DNA from: Brevibacterium sp. 239c
GTDB lineage: Bacteria > Actinomycetota > Actinomycetes > Actinomycetales > Brevibacteriaceae
Assembly: GCF_900169365.1 (NCBI RefSeq)
Contig: NZ_FXZH01000017.1
Location: 39,278 to 103,277, forward strand
DNA: 64,000 bases
Direction: 5' to 3'
Shown: one piece after another, positions 17,580 to 26,066 of the stretch
Numbering within the stretch: position 1 is the stretch's first letter
How the letters are laid out: each line of letters starts with the position of its first letter
Notes under the pieces: generated by a model
The model's input: the letters and a program-made list of their open reading frames with translations, nothing else
Database searches by the model: none
What the model was told of the DNA's origin: nothing
Made by a program: the position numbers and the translations under genes

Positions 17580-18331
17580 TGAGTTGCCTCCGCCTGGCCA
17601 TCGCCGAATTCTGCGAGAAGCTGCCTTGCCGCGGCACGTGGGTCCTGGGCACGGCAGATCGCGGAGACCACGCAGATACCGATCAGGCCCCGACCTCGCA
17701 ATTCGGCAGCACGCGCGGTGCTGATCCCACCAATGGCAACAGCAGGCAACCCTGCCCGATCCACAAGCTCGCTGAGGCGGTCGGGACCGATCCCTTCGGG
17801 TGCGTCGGTCTTCGTCGTGGTGTCGTAGACGGGCCCGATTCCGACGAGGTCGACGACTCCCGATTCCCGGGCCGCAGAGAATTCGGCACCGTTGGCCGCG
17901 GAGAGCCCGATGAGGGTTTCTGGACCGACGAGTTCGCGCACTTCCTCGACAGGTGTGTCTGATTGCCCGACGTGGATGTCGACGTGCACGCCCTCGGCAA
18001 GGAGCCGTTGGGCGACGGCGACGCGGTCATTGAGGACGACGGGTACGCGACGGTTTGTATCGGCTGTTGCGCTGCCGACGGCGGCGATGACCTCGCGTGC
18101 CAGGGTGTAGAAGGCGTCATCGTCGATGTCCTTGTCCCGGACCTGAACGATCCCGACTCCCCCGGCAACTGCCTCGCGGACGGTTTCAGCGACACTGCGT
18201 CCGGCCTCCCGGCACTGAACCGAGTCGGTGACGAGGTAGAGCCGAGTGTCGATGCCCGCCAGACGGGAGTTGGCTTCGTAGTTGGCTTCGTAGTTGGCTT
18301 CGTAGCTGGCTTCGTAGCTGGCTTCGCTCAT
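17576..18331 (-). CDS. thiE: Thiamin-phosphate synthase with N-terminal tandem repeat
   Basis: 251 residues. Couples HMP-PP and thiazole phosphate to thiamin phosphate. The TIM-barrel core begins at about residue 24 ([15 protein letters not shown]) and shows [72 protein letters not shown] and [10 protein letters not shown]. In front of it stand five Glu-Ala-Asn/Ser-Tyr units produced by 12-bp repeats, which is not a family feature. Overlaps thiM (upstream) and thiD (downstream) by four bases each. Confidence 0.95.
   Translation of the reverse strand: MSEASYEASYEANYEANYEANSRLAGIDTRLYLVTDSVQCREAGRSVAETVREAVAGGVGIVQVRDKDIDDDAFYTLAREVIAAVGSATADTNRRVPVVLNDRVAVAQRLLAEGVHVDIHVGQSDTPVEEVRELVGPETLIGLSAANGAEFSAARESGVVDLVGIGPVYDTTTKTDAPEGIGPDRLSELVDRAGLPAVAIGGISTARAAELRGRGLIGICVVSAICRAQDPRAAARQLLAEFGDGQAEATQ
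18269..18328 (-). repeat. Five 12-bp tandem repeats at the start of thiE
   Basis: Units GTTGGCTTCGTA (three) and GCTGGCTTCGTA/GCTGGCTTCGCT (two), abutting the start codon at 18329-18331. They encode the SYEA/NYEA repeat directly after the initiator Met-Ser. Copy-number change by slippage would keep frame but change the sequence near the ribosome-binding region. Confidence 0.92.
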
Positions 18332-19164
18332 GACTGTGATCCTTCAAAGGTGTCGGCCTCGATCTGTGCGCCCGCCAGCTGCTTCGCGTCGAGCGTGTAC
18401 AGCGCGTCGAGGAAGTTCACCGAATAGCTGCCGGGGCCCTTGGCACCAGTTGCAGCTCTTTCACCGGCAACCTTGAAGTGCGCATGGGCGGCGATCACAG
18501 CATCGAACCTCGCCGAGGCGGTCGTTGCTCCGACGAGGTACGCGGCGGTGACTGCGCCGAGTGAACACCCGGTGCCGATGACCAGCGGCATATAAGAGTG
18601 GCCCCCGTCGAGGCGGGCGACATGATCGACTCCGTCGATATGGGCGACGATCGCGTCCCTGGGTCCTGAGACCGCGACGATGGCTCCGGTCGACCGCGCC
18701 AGTTCGGCAGCGGCAGGAATCACAGCATCCACCTCGTCGGTGGAGTCGACGCCTCGACCGCCCACCCCGACTCCGGCCAAGGCCGCGATCTCGGAGGCGT
18801 TTCCGCGAATCGCGGTAGGTCCCGAGGCTGCGGCACGGCGGATTCGGGTGGTCCGAAAATCGACGGCTCCGATGCTCACCGGGTCAAGAACCCACGGCTT
18901 GGAGTCTTCGTTGGCTGCGTCGATGGCGGCATCGGCGGCAAGGAACTGCTGGTTCGTGGCGGTTCCGAAGTTGACCAGCAGTCCGCTGGCGATGCGCGTG
19001 AACTGTGCAGCATCGGCCTCGTGGTCGAGCATCGCCGGTGCGGCGCCGATGGCCAGAAGCACGTTGGCGCTGAATTGCTGCACGACGGTGTTCGTGATGC
19101 ATTGGATAAGTGGATTGCTCGCACGCATATGCTCGTGCGCAGAACGCAGGTCGAAGTCAACCAT
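18328..19164 (-). CDS. thiM: Hydroxyethylthiazole kinase
   Basis: 278 residues. Phosphorylates 4-methyl-5-hydroxyethylthiazole for thiamin salvage. Motifs: NPLIQCITNTVVQQFSANVLLAIGAAPAML, the DPVSIGAVDFRT block, IRGNASEIAALAG and the anion-hole region VIGTGCSLGAVTAAYL. First gene of the operon; its ATG (19162-19164) follows the riboswitch directly and the GAAGGGA at the 3' end of the riboswitch serves as ribosome-binding site. Confidence 0.96.
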   Translation of the reverse strand: MVDFDLRSAHEHMRASNPLIQCITNTVVQQFSANVLLAIGAAPAMLDHEADAAQFTRIASGLLVNFGTATNQQFLAADAAIDAANEDSKPWVLDPVSIGAVDFRTTRIRRAAASGPTAIRGNASEIAALAGVGVGGRGVDSTDEVDAVIPAAAELARSTGAIVAVSGPRDAIVAHIDGVDHVARLDGGHSYMPLVIGTGCSLGAVTAAYLVGATTASARFDAVIAAHAHFKVAGERAATGAKGPGSYSVNFLDALYTLDAKQLAGAQIEADTFEGSQS

Positions 19165-19169
19165 GACGA

Positions 19170-19246
19170 TCCCTTCGCTAGTATGGCCCAGATCAGGTTC
19201 GATGGGTGTTCTCTCAGCCGCGCTTCATGTTCACGAGGCACCCCAT
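19170..19246 (-). promoter_or_regulatory. TPP riboswitch (THI element)
   Basis: On the minus strand, GGGGTGC, then CGGCTGAGA, ACACCC, GAACCTGATCTGGG and TACTAGCGAAGGGA follow in the order and spacing of the thiamin pyrophosphate aptamer. The last segment overlaps the thiM ribosome-binding site, which is 5-6 bases from the ATG, so ligand binding most likely blocks translation initiation of thiM and, through coupled overlaps, thiE and thiD. Confidence 0.95.
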
Positions 19247-19342
19247 GTCATTGGCTTCGACTGTATCAGCACGACAGAGGCGGAGCGAGCTGGAATGCTC
19301 GCCCCGCCTCCCTGCAACTGGGTCTACCCAACGAAGACTCAT

Positions 19343-19410
19343 CGAGCGGACTACTTAGCATTGACCGGCGACTTTGTAACGTCGCCGGTCAATGCTAAGT
19401 GGTCCGCTCG
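19343..19410. repeat. 30-bp near-perfect inverted repeat (hairpin)
   Basis: Arms 19343-19372 and 19381-19410, one mismatch, 8-base loop TTTGTAAC. It lies 13 bp beyond the stop of the sugar permease gene and about 100 bp upstream of the thiamin riboswitch. It may terminate minus-strand transcription of the sugar operon, but no T-run follows and the stem is longer than usual for a terminator. Confidence 0.9.
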
Positions 19411-19422
19411 GTGCGGGTGGCA

Positions 19423-20634
19423 TCAACCTCGTCCGACGTACCTCTGTCCGCGGCGGCTGAGGGCATCGATGACAACAGCAGCGAGAAGGACGAGTGCGGT
19501 GATGATCAGCTGGGCATCGGAGTTGAAGCCGATGAGATAGAGACCGTTGTTGATCGCACCGACGACCAGTGCACCGAGCACTGCAGCCCAGGCTGTGCCG
19601 CGTCCACCGAACAACGAGGTGCCGCCGATGACTGCCGCAGCGATCGCATTGAGCAGATCCTGCGTGGTCACCAACGTCGAACCCGCGTTCGAGTTGACAC
19701 CTGCCTTGATGAAGCCGAAAAGAGCTGCGAGGGTACCGGCGGCCATGAAAACGCTGATTCTCACCCACGTCACCTGGATGCCTGCACGCCTGGCTGCCTC
19801 GACCTTGCCGCCGACAGCGTAGATCGATCTTCCGTAGCGGGTTTTGCGCAGTACTAGGTCAATGGAAATCGCAATGACCAGCATGAGCAAGAAGGGCAAC
19901 ACAAGGCCGAAGTCCTGGTTGACGAGGATGAGGAAGCCAAACACGATCACTGCCAGCAGCACGATGCGCACTGTCACCGAGGTCCAGCTAGGGTTGTCGA
20001 GTCCTGCCGCTTGGCGACGCAGTTTCGACGAGACGATACCTGCTCCGAAGCCGATCACCGCGACTGCGCCGAACACATAAGCCCAAATCGCCGGAAAGTA
20101 GAAGTTCGCAAAGTCAAAGGCGAATGTACCAGACATCGACAGATTCTTCTGCACACCCAGCGTCGTCAGAGTCAGTCCGGTGAAAGCCAACAATCCAGCC
20201 AGGGTGACAACGAAGGCCGGGATGCCGACCACCGCAAAGAACCACCCCTGGATCGCTCCGACAACCAGACCCAACACCAGCATGATGACGAGTGCGATCA
20301 GAGGCGGAACTCCTTGTCTGACGACAAGGACTCCCAGCAGTGACGCTGCGAGCCCACCCAACTGCGCCAATGACAGATCGATCTCGCCAAGCAACAGAAT
20401 CAAGTTGATGCCCAGAGCGAGAATCGCAATGTAGGCAACCGTTGATGAGAGATTGACGAGGTTGGCGGGAGAGAGGAACTTGTCGTTCGCTGATTGGAAC
20501 ACGATGATGATGACGACAAGGGCAATGATCACCGGAAGCGAACCGAGTTGGCCCTCCTTGACGCGTCGTAGGAAGGTCGAGAAGAATCCCTCGTGCGAAA
20601 GCCGAGAGTCCGTGATGAATGAGTTGCGGGTCAT
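19423..20634 (-). CDS. Sugar ABC transporter permease (XylH/RbsC type)
   Basis: 403 residues with about ten membrane helices. Belongs to the ribose/xylose-type (CUT2) importers: NLVNLSSTVAYIAILALGINLILLLGEIDLSLAQLGGLAA is the family's first-half signature (periplasmic end of TM2-3), and YAVGGKVEAARRAGIQV followed by the GGTSLFGGRGTAWAAVLGAL loop is the second-half one. Its ATG overlaps the stop of the ATPase gene by four bases. Xylose-type rather than ribose-type by the extended middle region and overall length; actual substrate uncertain. Confidence 0.9.
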   Translation of the reverse strand: MTRNSFITDSRLSHEGFFSTFLRRVKEGQLGSLPVIIALVVIIIVFQSANDKFLSPANLVNLSSTVAYIAILALGINLILLLGEIDLSLAQLGGLAASLLGVLVVRQGVPPLIALVIMLVLGLVVGAIQGWFFAVVGIPAFVVTLAGLLAFTGLTLTTLGVQKNLSMSGTFAFDFANFYFPAIWAYVFGAVAVIGFGAGIVSSKLRRQAAGLDNPSWTSVTVRIVLLAVIVFGFLILVNQDFGLVLPFLLMLVIAISIDLVLRKTRYGRSIYAVGGKVEAARRAGIQVTWVRISVFMAAGTLAALFGFIKAGVNSNAGSTLVTTQDLLNAIAAAVIGGTSLFGGRGTAWAAVLGALVVGAINNGLYLIGFNSDAQLIITALVLLAAVVIDALSRRGQRYVGRG

Positions 20635-21455
20635 CGGCGCTCTCCTCTTCGCGTGGCCCTTTGGGTCACGACATTGTCGCTGGCACCGGTGATCGCTGCC
20701 ACAAGCACGTCCGTGCGTTCGTCACCGGGGAAGTCACCGGCATCCTTGCCCAGGCGCAGCACGTGTACACGGTCAGCCACAGCCTGAACATCAGCCATGT
20801 TGTGACTGACCAACAGCACCCCGAGGTCTCGTTCACGCAGACGCTCGATGAGATTGAGGACCTCCGCGGTCTGTGCGACGCCGAGCGCTGCCGTCGGCTC
20901 GTCCAGCATCACGATCGAAGGATCGCCGAGGAGGGACCTGGCGATCGCAACAGTCTGACGTTGTCCGCCGGAGAGCGCAGCGATGGGCACCCTCACGCTT
21001 GGTATTTTCGCCGAGAGACTGCGCAACAGCTCCCAAGATTTCGCCTCCATGGCCACCTCGTCGAGGACACCACCGCGTGTAGCCTCGTGTCCGAGGAAGA
21101 GGTTGGCCACCACGTCGAGATTTTCGCACAGGGAAAGATCCTGGAAAACCGTGGCGACACCGGCCGTTTGTGCATCCTTCGGCGACGCGAACTTCTGAGA
21201 GGTCCCGTTCATGATGATCTCACCTTCGTCGCAGCCATGGACTCCGGCAATGACCTTGATAAGAGTCGACTTGCCGGCGCCGTTGTCGCCGACGAGTCCG
21301 ACGACCTCGCCGCGGCCGATGGTGAGGTTGATATCGGTCAGCGCCTGGACCGCACCGAATCGTTTGTTGATCCCGCGCAGCTCGAGGACTGGATCGGCGC
21401 CGGGCTCCGGCACCCGCTGCTGCGCGGGCGCCGGATCGTTGGGTTGAGAATTCAT
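20631..21455 (-). CDS. Sugar ABC transporter ATP-binding protein, single ABC domain
   Basis: 274 residues. Walker A GDNGAGKST, Q-loop VFQDLSLCENLDV, ABC signature LSGGQRQ, Walker B IVMLDEPTAALG and H-loop VSHNM are intact. Typical CUT2 ATPases (XylG, RbsA) carry two ABC domains and about 500 residues, so a one-domain protein that must act as a homodimer is the less common form, as in fructose/FrcA-type systems. The N-terminal 20 residues are Pro/Gln-rich and dispensable-looking. Confidence 0.93.
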   Translation of the reverse strand: MNSQPNDPAPAQQRVPEPGADPVLELRGINKRFGAVQALTDINLTIGRGEVVGLVGDNGAGKSTLIKVIAGVHGCDEGEIIMNGTSQKFASPKDAQTAGVATVFQDLSLCENLDVVANLFLGHEATRGGVLDEVAMEAKSWELLRSLSAKIPSVRVPIAALSGGQRQTVAIARSLLGDPSIVMLDEPTAALGVAQTAEVLNLIERLRERDLGVLLVSHNMADVQAVADRVHVLRLGKDAGDFPGDERTDVLVAAITGASDNVVTQRATRRGERR

Positions 21456-21475
21456 ATGTTCCTACTCGCCGATTT

Positions 21476-22573
21476 CTACTTGACGCCGTAGTCGCTGCAG
21501 AGCTTCTTCACGTCTCCGGTGCAGATGTCTTCAGCCTTGATCTGATCACCGACGATGTCCTTCACATTGTCTTTTGTGACGACCTTGGCCTCGACGAAGT
21601 CCGTCGGGGTGTCTTTGTAAGTCGTTGACCCTTCTGGCTTCTCGCCGCCTGCCAGCGCGACTGCTGCTTTCGCAGCGAACTCGGCCTGGGGTGGGATCGC
21701 CTTGTAGATCGTGGCGTACTGATCGCCTCTGAGGATATTCTGCAGGCCGTCGACTTCAGCGTCCTGTCCTGTGATGACAGGCTTGACTTTGGCCTTCTTC
21801 GTGGCGGCGATGACTCCGCCGGCGGTGCCGTCGTTGGCTGAGTAGATGGCGATCGGGTCCTTGTCGGCAGTCTGCAGCTGACCTTCGACCCATTGGCGGG
21901 CGTCTCCCGGGTCCCAGTCAAGGGCATCGTGGCTTTCGGCGATGTCGGCACCGCCCTTCTTCAGGGTCTCCTCGGCGCCGGCTTTGAAGTCAGCGGCGTT
22001 CGGGTCCTTAGGATCACCGTTGACCATCCAGACCGGGCCCGACTTCGGGTCCTTGTCTTCGGCCTTGAGTCCGTCGAGGACGGCTTGTCCCTGGAGGTTG
22101 CCGATCTTCTTGTTGTCGAACGAGGTGTAGTAGTCCGCGTCTTTGAAGAACCGGTCGTATGCGATTACCGGGATCTTCTTGGCTTTGGCCTTCGACAGAG
22201 CCGAAGACACGGCCGAAGCGTCGACCGGGTCGAGGACGATCGCGTCGACGCCTTCGGTCACTGCTGCTTCGAACTGCTGTTGCTGCTGGGTCGCGTCCTG
22301 GTTGGCATTGCTGTATTTGACCTTCGCATCGGGATTGGCTTCCTTGACGTACTTCTCGAAGTTCGGCTTGTCCAAGGATTCGTAGCGAGTGGTCTTGGAC
22401 TCAGGGAGCAGCAGTGCGATGGTGACTTCACCGTCTCCGCTCGAGGAACCGCCTCCGCTTTCCTCATTGCCTTGGCCCTTCTGACTCCCACAGCCGCTGA
22501 GCGCAAGAGCGCCGATAGCAACCGAGGCGCCGAGGACGGCGAACTTCTTACGGGACTGCAGGTTGTGCCTCAT
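21476..22573 (-). CDS. Sugar-binding lipoprotein of the ABC importer
   Basis: 365 residues. Signal peptide with lipobox ALSGC (Cys about residue 28), then a Gly/Ser/Glu linker and a periplasmic-binding type 1 fold: VTIALLLPESKTTRYES, GVDAIVLDPVDASAV, KIPVIAYDRFF (xylose/ChvE-like), ANDGTAGGVIAA and VITGQDAE. The two cysteines near the C-terminus (DICTGDVKKLCSDYG) could form a disulfide. First gene of the operon, 20 bp after the palindromic operator. Confidence 0.92.
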   Translation of the reverse strand: MRHNLQSRKKFAVLGASVAIGALALSGCGSQKGQGNEESGGGSSSGDGEVTIALLLPESKTTRYESLDKPNFEKYVKEANPDAKVKYSNANQDATQQQQQFEAAVTEGVDAIVLDPVDASAVSSALSKAKAKKIPVIAYDRFFKDADYYTSFDNKKIGNLQGQAVLDGLKAEDKDPKSGPVWMVNGDPKDPNAADFKAGAEETLKKGGADIAESHDALDWDPGDARQWVEGQLQTADKDPIAIYSANDGTAGGVIAATKKAKVKPVITGQDAEVDGLQNILRGDQYATIYKAIPPQAEFAAKAAVALAGGEKPEGSTTYKDTPTDFVEAKVVTKDNVKDIVGDQIKAEDICTGDVKKLCSDYGVK

Positions 22574-22592
22574 CGTGAACCTTTCAATCTTT

Positions 22593-22608
22593 CTGACAAC
22601 GTTGTCAG
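22593..22608. promoter_or_regulatory. LacI-type operator for the sugar operon
   Basis: CTGACAACGTTGTCAG is a perfect 16-bp palindrome with the central CG typical of LacI/GalR sites. It lies 20 bp upstream of the binding-protein start and within the 165 bp between that gene and the LacI-family gene upstream. Confidence 0.85.
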
Positions 22609-22738
22609 GCTGATCAATATAATTCGCCGATCGGTGCCCGGTGTCAACTGTTTCGTCGAAAAATTATGTCCTGAGCGTCCCCGGAGAGTGCCCGCAGACG
22701 ACACGCGAAGCACCTCCGCGGAGTAACTCCCGACAGCC

Positions 22739-23761
22739 TCACTTGCCCGGAGACTCTTCGCCGCTGCCGCGGGCGATCACATGCACAGGAACCTGGATCG
22801 AACCTCGATATGGATCACTTCCAGTCTCGAGGTGGGCCGAATCCTGCAGGCGCCGGACCGCCTCGGCTGCCATGGACCGCACGTCACGGTCGATGACGGT
22901 CACGTCCAACAGCCCTGCAGTCGGGAAATCGTCGATGCCCACCAGCGCCGGCCACTCATCAAGTCGCCGGCAGGCATCGATGGCCCCCTGGGTCAGGGTC
23001 GCGGACAAGGTGATAAGTCCGCTGGGGGCGCTGCGCGATCCCAACCACGCGGCGACGACGTTCTTCGCGCTGGCCAGATCGTGGGCGTCTTCCCTCATGT
23101 AGGCACGCCACCCGATATCCGAGCGTCCGGCGAAGGCCGATTGGATTCCGGCGAGCCTGGCGGTGGCGATGGGGCTGGTCGAATGGTCGCCGACGACGCC
23201 GAGGCTGATGTGTCCGTGTTTGAGAAGTTGAGTGGCGGCCAGACGGCCGGCGAGCTCCTCATCACCGGCGATGAGGTCGACCCCGGGTCCAGCTGTCGAG
23301 GGGTCGAAGGACACGATCTGCATGTCAGCCGACACCGCATCGGTATAGAACAGTGCGGCGTCAGGGTGGGATCGGATGACACAGATTCCGGTCATGTCAT
23401 TGGCCAGGCACTCTTTGAGGAAGCCGCGTTCACGGTCGGCGTCGTCGGCGGTGACCGTCACGACCGGGCGCAGTCCGACCGTGCTCAGCTCGGCTTCCAA
23501 TAGGGTGAAGAGACGAGCCTGGAACGGGTCATGCCCGTCGCTCATGACCACGCCGATATAGGGTGACCGGCCACCGGCGCGCAGGCGCCTGGCTGTGGAA
23601 TTGAGGCGGAATCCGAGTTCGGCGGCGGCATCCTCGACCTTTTCGGCGGTGGACGTGGCCACATGCTTTTCGCCGTTGAGCACCCGAGATGCCGTTTTGA
23701 TGCTGACTCCTGCACGCGAAGCGACCGTGGCCAGGGTGGGCCGATCGTTCTGCTTCGCCAT
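22739..23761 (-). CDS. LacI-family transcriptional repressor
   Basis: 340 residues from ATG 23761 (AAGG eight bases before). N-terminal helix-turn-helix TLATVASRAGVSIKTASRVL and hinge VATSTAEKVEDAAAELGFRLN, then the sugar-binding type 1 fold (YIGVVMSDGHDPF, DLIAGDEELAGRLAATQLL, VGIDDFPTAGLLDVTVI). It sits directly upstream of and in the same direction as the sugar ABC operon, and the palindrome at 22593-22608 is its likely site. Confidence 0.93.
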   Translation of the reverse strand: MAKQNDRPTLATVASRAGVSIKTASRVLNGEKHVATSTAEKVEDAAAELGFRLNSTARRLRAGGRSPYIGVVMSDGHDPFQARLFTLLEAELSTVGLRPVVTVTADDADRERGFLKECLANDMTGICVIRSHPDAALFYTDAVSADMQIVSFDPSTAGPGVDLIAGDEELAGRLAATQLLKHGHISLGVVGDHSTSPIATARLAGIQSAFAGRSDIGWRAYMREDAHDLASAKNVVAAWLGSRSAPSGLITLSATLTQGAIDACRRLDEWPALVGIDDFPTAGLLDVTVIDRDVRSMAAEAVRRLQDSAHLETGSDPYRGSIQVPVHVIARGSGEESPGK

Positions 23762-23912
23762 GACCACACCTTTGAGTCGGGAATCCTACGGACCGCTTGC
23801 GGTCTGCGCGGAGGCGACCGATAGGAATGATGATAACCGCTGGCCGACGGAAGAACGCAGAATGTCCGGCGATCAGCACCTACCGGACAGGAAGATGTCA
23901 CCAACCCCGGCG

Positions 23913-24665
23913 TCAGGCCGAGGCGTTGGCGATGCGCACAGCGAGGCCATCGAGGATGAGTTCGAGACCATCCACGAAGTCCGGGTCAGACTCGCCACCT
24001 GAGTTGGAGTCGCTCCCCACAGCCCCAGAAGCCAACATGGCCGAGGTGTACGGGAACTGCGCTGAGGCGACGACGCGGAAGAGGGCCTGTCCGTATTCGC
24101 GCTCACTCTCAGATTGAGCCTGGCCGGGCTCCCGTCCTTCCTTCAGCTCGTCCTGGAGCAGTGCTGACTGACGGACGAAGCCGCTGAGCAGAGTGAGCGC
24201 CGCCAGCTTCTCGTTCCAATCGAGTTCAGTTGAAGCCAATTGCGCGAATCCTCGTTCGAGCCAGGCGATCTGGTGTGGTCCGGATGGTGCTTGGTAGATG
24301 GGCACGCGGGGAAGCCATGGCCGACCTCGATACAGAGACCACAGGTCGCGTGCCCACAGTCGCAGACCCTCACGCCACCCTGCTGCGAGCGACTCGGGGA
24401 TCCGCGGTTCGCTTGCTGCGTCCATCATGAGCAGCAGCAGCTCGTGCTTGGAGCCGATGTGTCGATACAACGACATCGCAGTCACGTTCAGCTCCTCGGC
24501 GACCCTGGGCAAGGTCGCGGCCTCCAGGCCGCCATGATCGGCAAGCTGAACAGCGGTGCTGACCACCGTCTCGACATCGAGAGTGGACTTGCGCCCCCGC
24601 TGCTGAGGAACCTCCGGCAGCCTCCAGAGTCGCCGGAAGAAGTCGGGCACCGCGCCGTCAGTCAT
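23913..24665 (-). CDS. TetR-family regulator (tetracycline-repressor-like C-terminus)
   Basis: 250 residues from ATG 24665 with GAGAGGTGG five bases upstream. Helix-turn-helix at about residues 35-80 (TLPRVAEELNVTAMSLYRHIGSK region), preceded by an N-terminal extension RRLWRLPEVPQQRGRKS typical of the TetR_C_1 type. Divergent from the DUF418 membrane protein gene, with 84 bp between the starts and a repeated CATATAGTTT motif there, so it probably controls that gene and itself. Confidence 0.88.
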   Translation of the reverse strand: MTDGAVPDFFRRLWRLPEVPQQRGRKSTLDVETVVSTAVQLADHGGLEAATLPRVAEELNVTAMSLYRHIGSKHELLLLMMDAASEPRIPESLAAGWREGLRLWARDLWSLYRGRPWLPRVPIYQAPSGPHQIAWLERGFAQLASTELDWNEKLAALTLLSGFVRQSALLQDELKEGREPGQAQSESEREYGQALFRVVASAQFPYTSAMLASGAVGSDSNSGGESDPDFVDGLELILDGLAVRIANASA

Positions 24666-24707
24666 AGAATCCACCTCTCTGTCAGTAGAGCAACAGTCTG
24701 ACACACC

Positions 24708-24730
24708 ATATAGTTTACTACATATAGTTT
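24708..24730. promoter_or_regulatory. Candidate TetR operator (direct repeat)
   Basis: CATATAGTTT occurs at 24708-24717 and 24721-24730 in a 25-base AT-only pocket between the divergent TetR and DUF418 genes; the middle (ACTACATATAGT) is also nearly palindromic. Confidence 0.5.
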
Positions 24731-24749
24731 CTGTGTTAAATTCTGTTGC

Positions 24750-25991
24750 ATGAATAGACAAACGGCTGCACAAGAGCCCATGAAGACCGGGCGAGTCCAT
24801 GATGTCGATGCCCTCCGCGGGTTCGCCCTGCTGGGGATCTTCGTCGTCAACATCACGTTCATGGCCTCGGCCTATCCGGGCAACCTGGTCGATGATCCGA
24901 CCTTCTCGACACCGATCGATGCAGCGGCCCGATTCCTTGTGGCCGCGCTGTTCTCAATGAAGTTCTACCTGCTCTTCTCATTCCTCTTCGGATACAGCTT
25001 CGTTCTGCAGATGGATGCGGCGAAACGCGCAGGCGCGGCGTTCGTGCCGCGAATGCTTCGCAGAGCGGTAGGCCTCTTCGTGATCGGAGTGGGGCACATC
25101 GTCCTGCTCTACGGTGGGGACGTTCTCACGACGTACGCAGTGGTCTGCCTCGTACTCTTGGCGATGCACCAGGTACGTGATCGGACTGCGCTGCTCACGA
25201 CCGGAATCATCTATGGCTTCGTGACACTCTCTCTCGTCATCAGCGCCGCGTTCCTCGATCGCTCGATGTTCATGCCCAGTCACGACGAAGCACTCCTCGG
25301 GGCCGCAGCGCAGACCCAAGCTCTGCTCGGGTCGCTGGCCGACATCGTGGGGCAGCACGTGGCCGGCCTTGACCTCCTCGTCATTCAAGCGGTCTCCCTG
25401 CAGGGACCGACTGCACTGGCGATGTTCCTTTTGGGAATGGTTGCTGCCCGGCGGCGCCTGTTCTCTCAGGCGGGAGATCGGGCCACGCTTCTGCGACGGA
25501 CTCAGGCGATCGGCTTCGCAGTCGGCCTCCCAGGCGGGGTGCTCTTCGCCGTTATGGGCGGTGACACCAACACCTGGGCCACCACAGTGAGCGTCGTGAC
25601 GTCCCCATTCCTCACGGCCGCGTACGTTGCGACGCTGATCCGAATCATGCACGCGCCCTGGGGAGCATGGGTGCGCACAGCACTGGCACCAGTTGGGCGC
25701 ATCGCGTTGACGAATTACCTGGGACAGTCGCTGGCTGGGATCGTGGTGTTCACAGGAGTTGGTCTCGGCCTTGCCGGGCAGATGTCCCCACCGGTTCTGA
25801 TGATCCTCGCCGTCGCCGTCTTCGCGGTCCAGACGTTGATCAGCGCCTGGTGGCTGAAGCGCCACCGATATGGTCCTGCTGAGTACGTCCTCCGGTGTTT
25901 CACCAACTGGAGCCGACCCGGTCGTACGCTGGCCGACACAGCACGTAGCGTGGACGCTCGTCCTCAGCGGAATCCTCAAGAAGAACAGTGA
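24750..25991 (+). CDS. DUF418 (YeiB-type) membrane protein
   Basis: 413 residues with about ten hydrophobic segments. Hallmarks: VDALRGFALLGIFVVNI near the N-terminus (the acyltransferase-3-like start of this family), the FYLLFSFLFGYSF helix, and the C-terminal DUF418 block GRIALTNYLGQSL and LISAWWLKRHRYGPAEYVLR. Members are multi-pass proteins of unknown role, sometimes suspected in transport or in modification of extracellular molecules. Under apparent control of the divergent TetR regulator, which suggests a response to some toxic small molecule. Confidence 0.85.
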   Translation: MNRQTAAQEPMKTGRVHDVDALRGFALLGIFVVNITFMASAYPGNLVDDPTFSTPIDAAARFLVAALFSMKFYLLFSFLFGYSFVLQMDAAKRAGAAFVPRMLRRAVGLFVIGVGHIVLLYGGDVLTTYAVVCLVLLAMHQVRDRTALLTTGIIYGFVTLSLVISAAFLDRSMFMPSHDEALLGAAAQTQALLGSLADIVGQHVAGLDLLVIQAVSLQGPTALAMFLLGMVAARRRLFSQAGDRATLLRRTQAIGFAVGLPGGVLFAVMGGDTNTWATTVSVVTSPFLTAAYVATLIRIMHAPWGAWVRTALAPVGRIALTNYLGQSLAGIVVFTGVGLGLAGQMSPPVLMILAVAVFAVQTLISAWWLKRHRYGPAEYVLRCFTNWSRPGRTLADTARSVDARPQRNPQEEQ

Positions 25992-26008
25992 AAACGGAGC
26001 ATCTCCGC

Positions 26009-26047
26009 CGCCGAGGTGGGCGCTGGGTCCCAGCGTCCACCTCGGCG
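26009..26047. terminator. Bidirectional terminator hairpin
   Basis: 19-base arms (26009-26027 and 26029-26047) with one mismatch, lying between the convergent ends of the DUF418 gene (25991) and the siderophore synthetase gene (26067). The outer part of each arm is the CGCCGAGGTGG/CCACCTCGGCG sequence seen elsewhere in the window. Confidence 0.85.
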
Positions 26048-26066
26048 AGTGTGATCTTCGTTCAGA

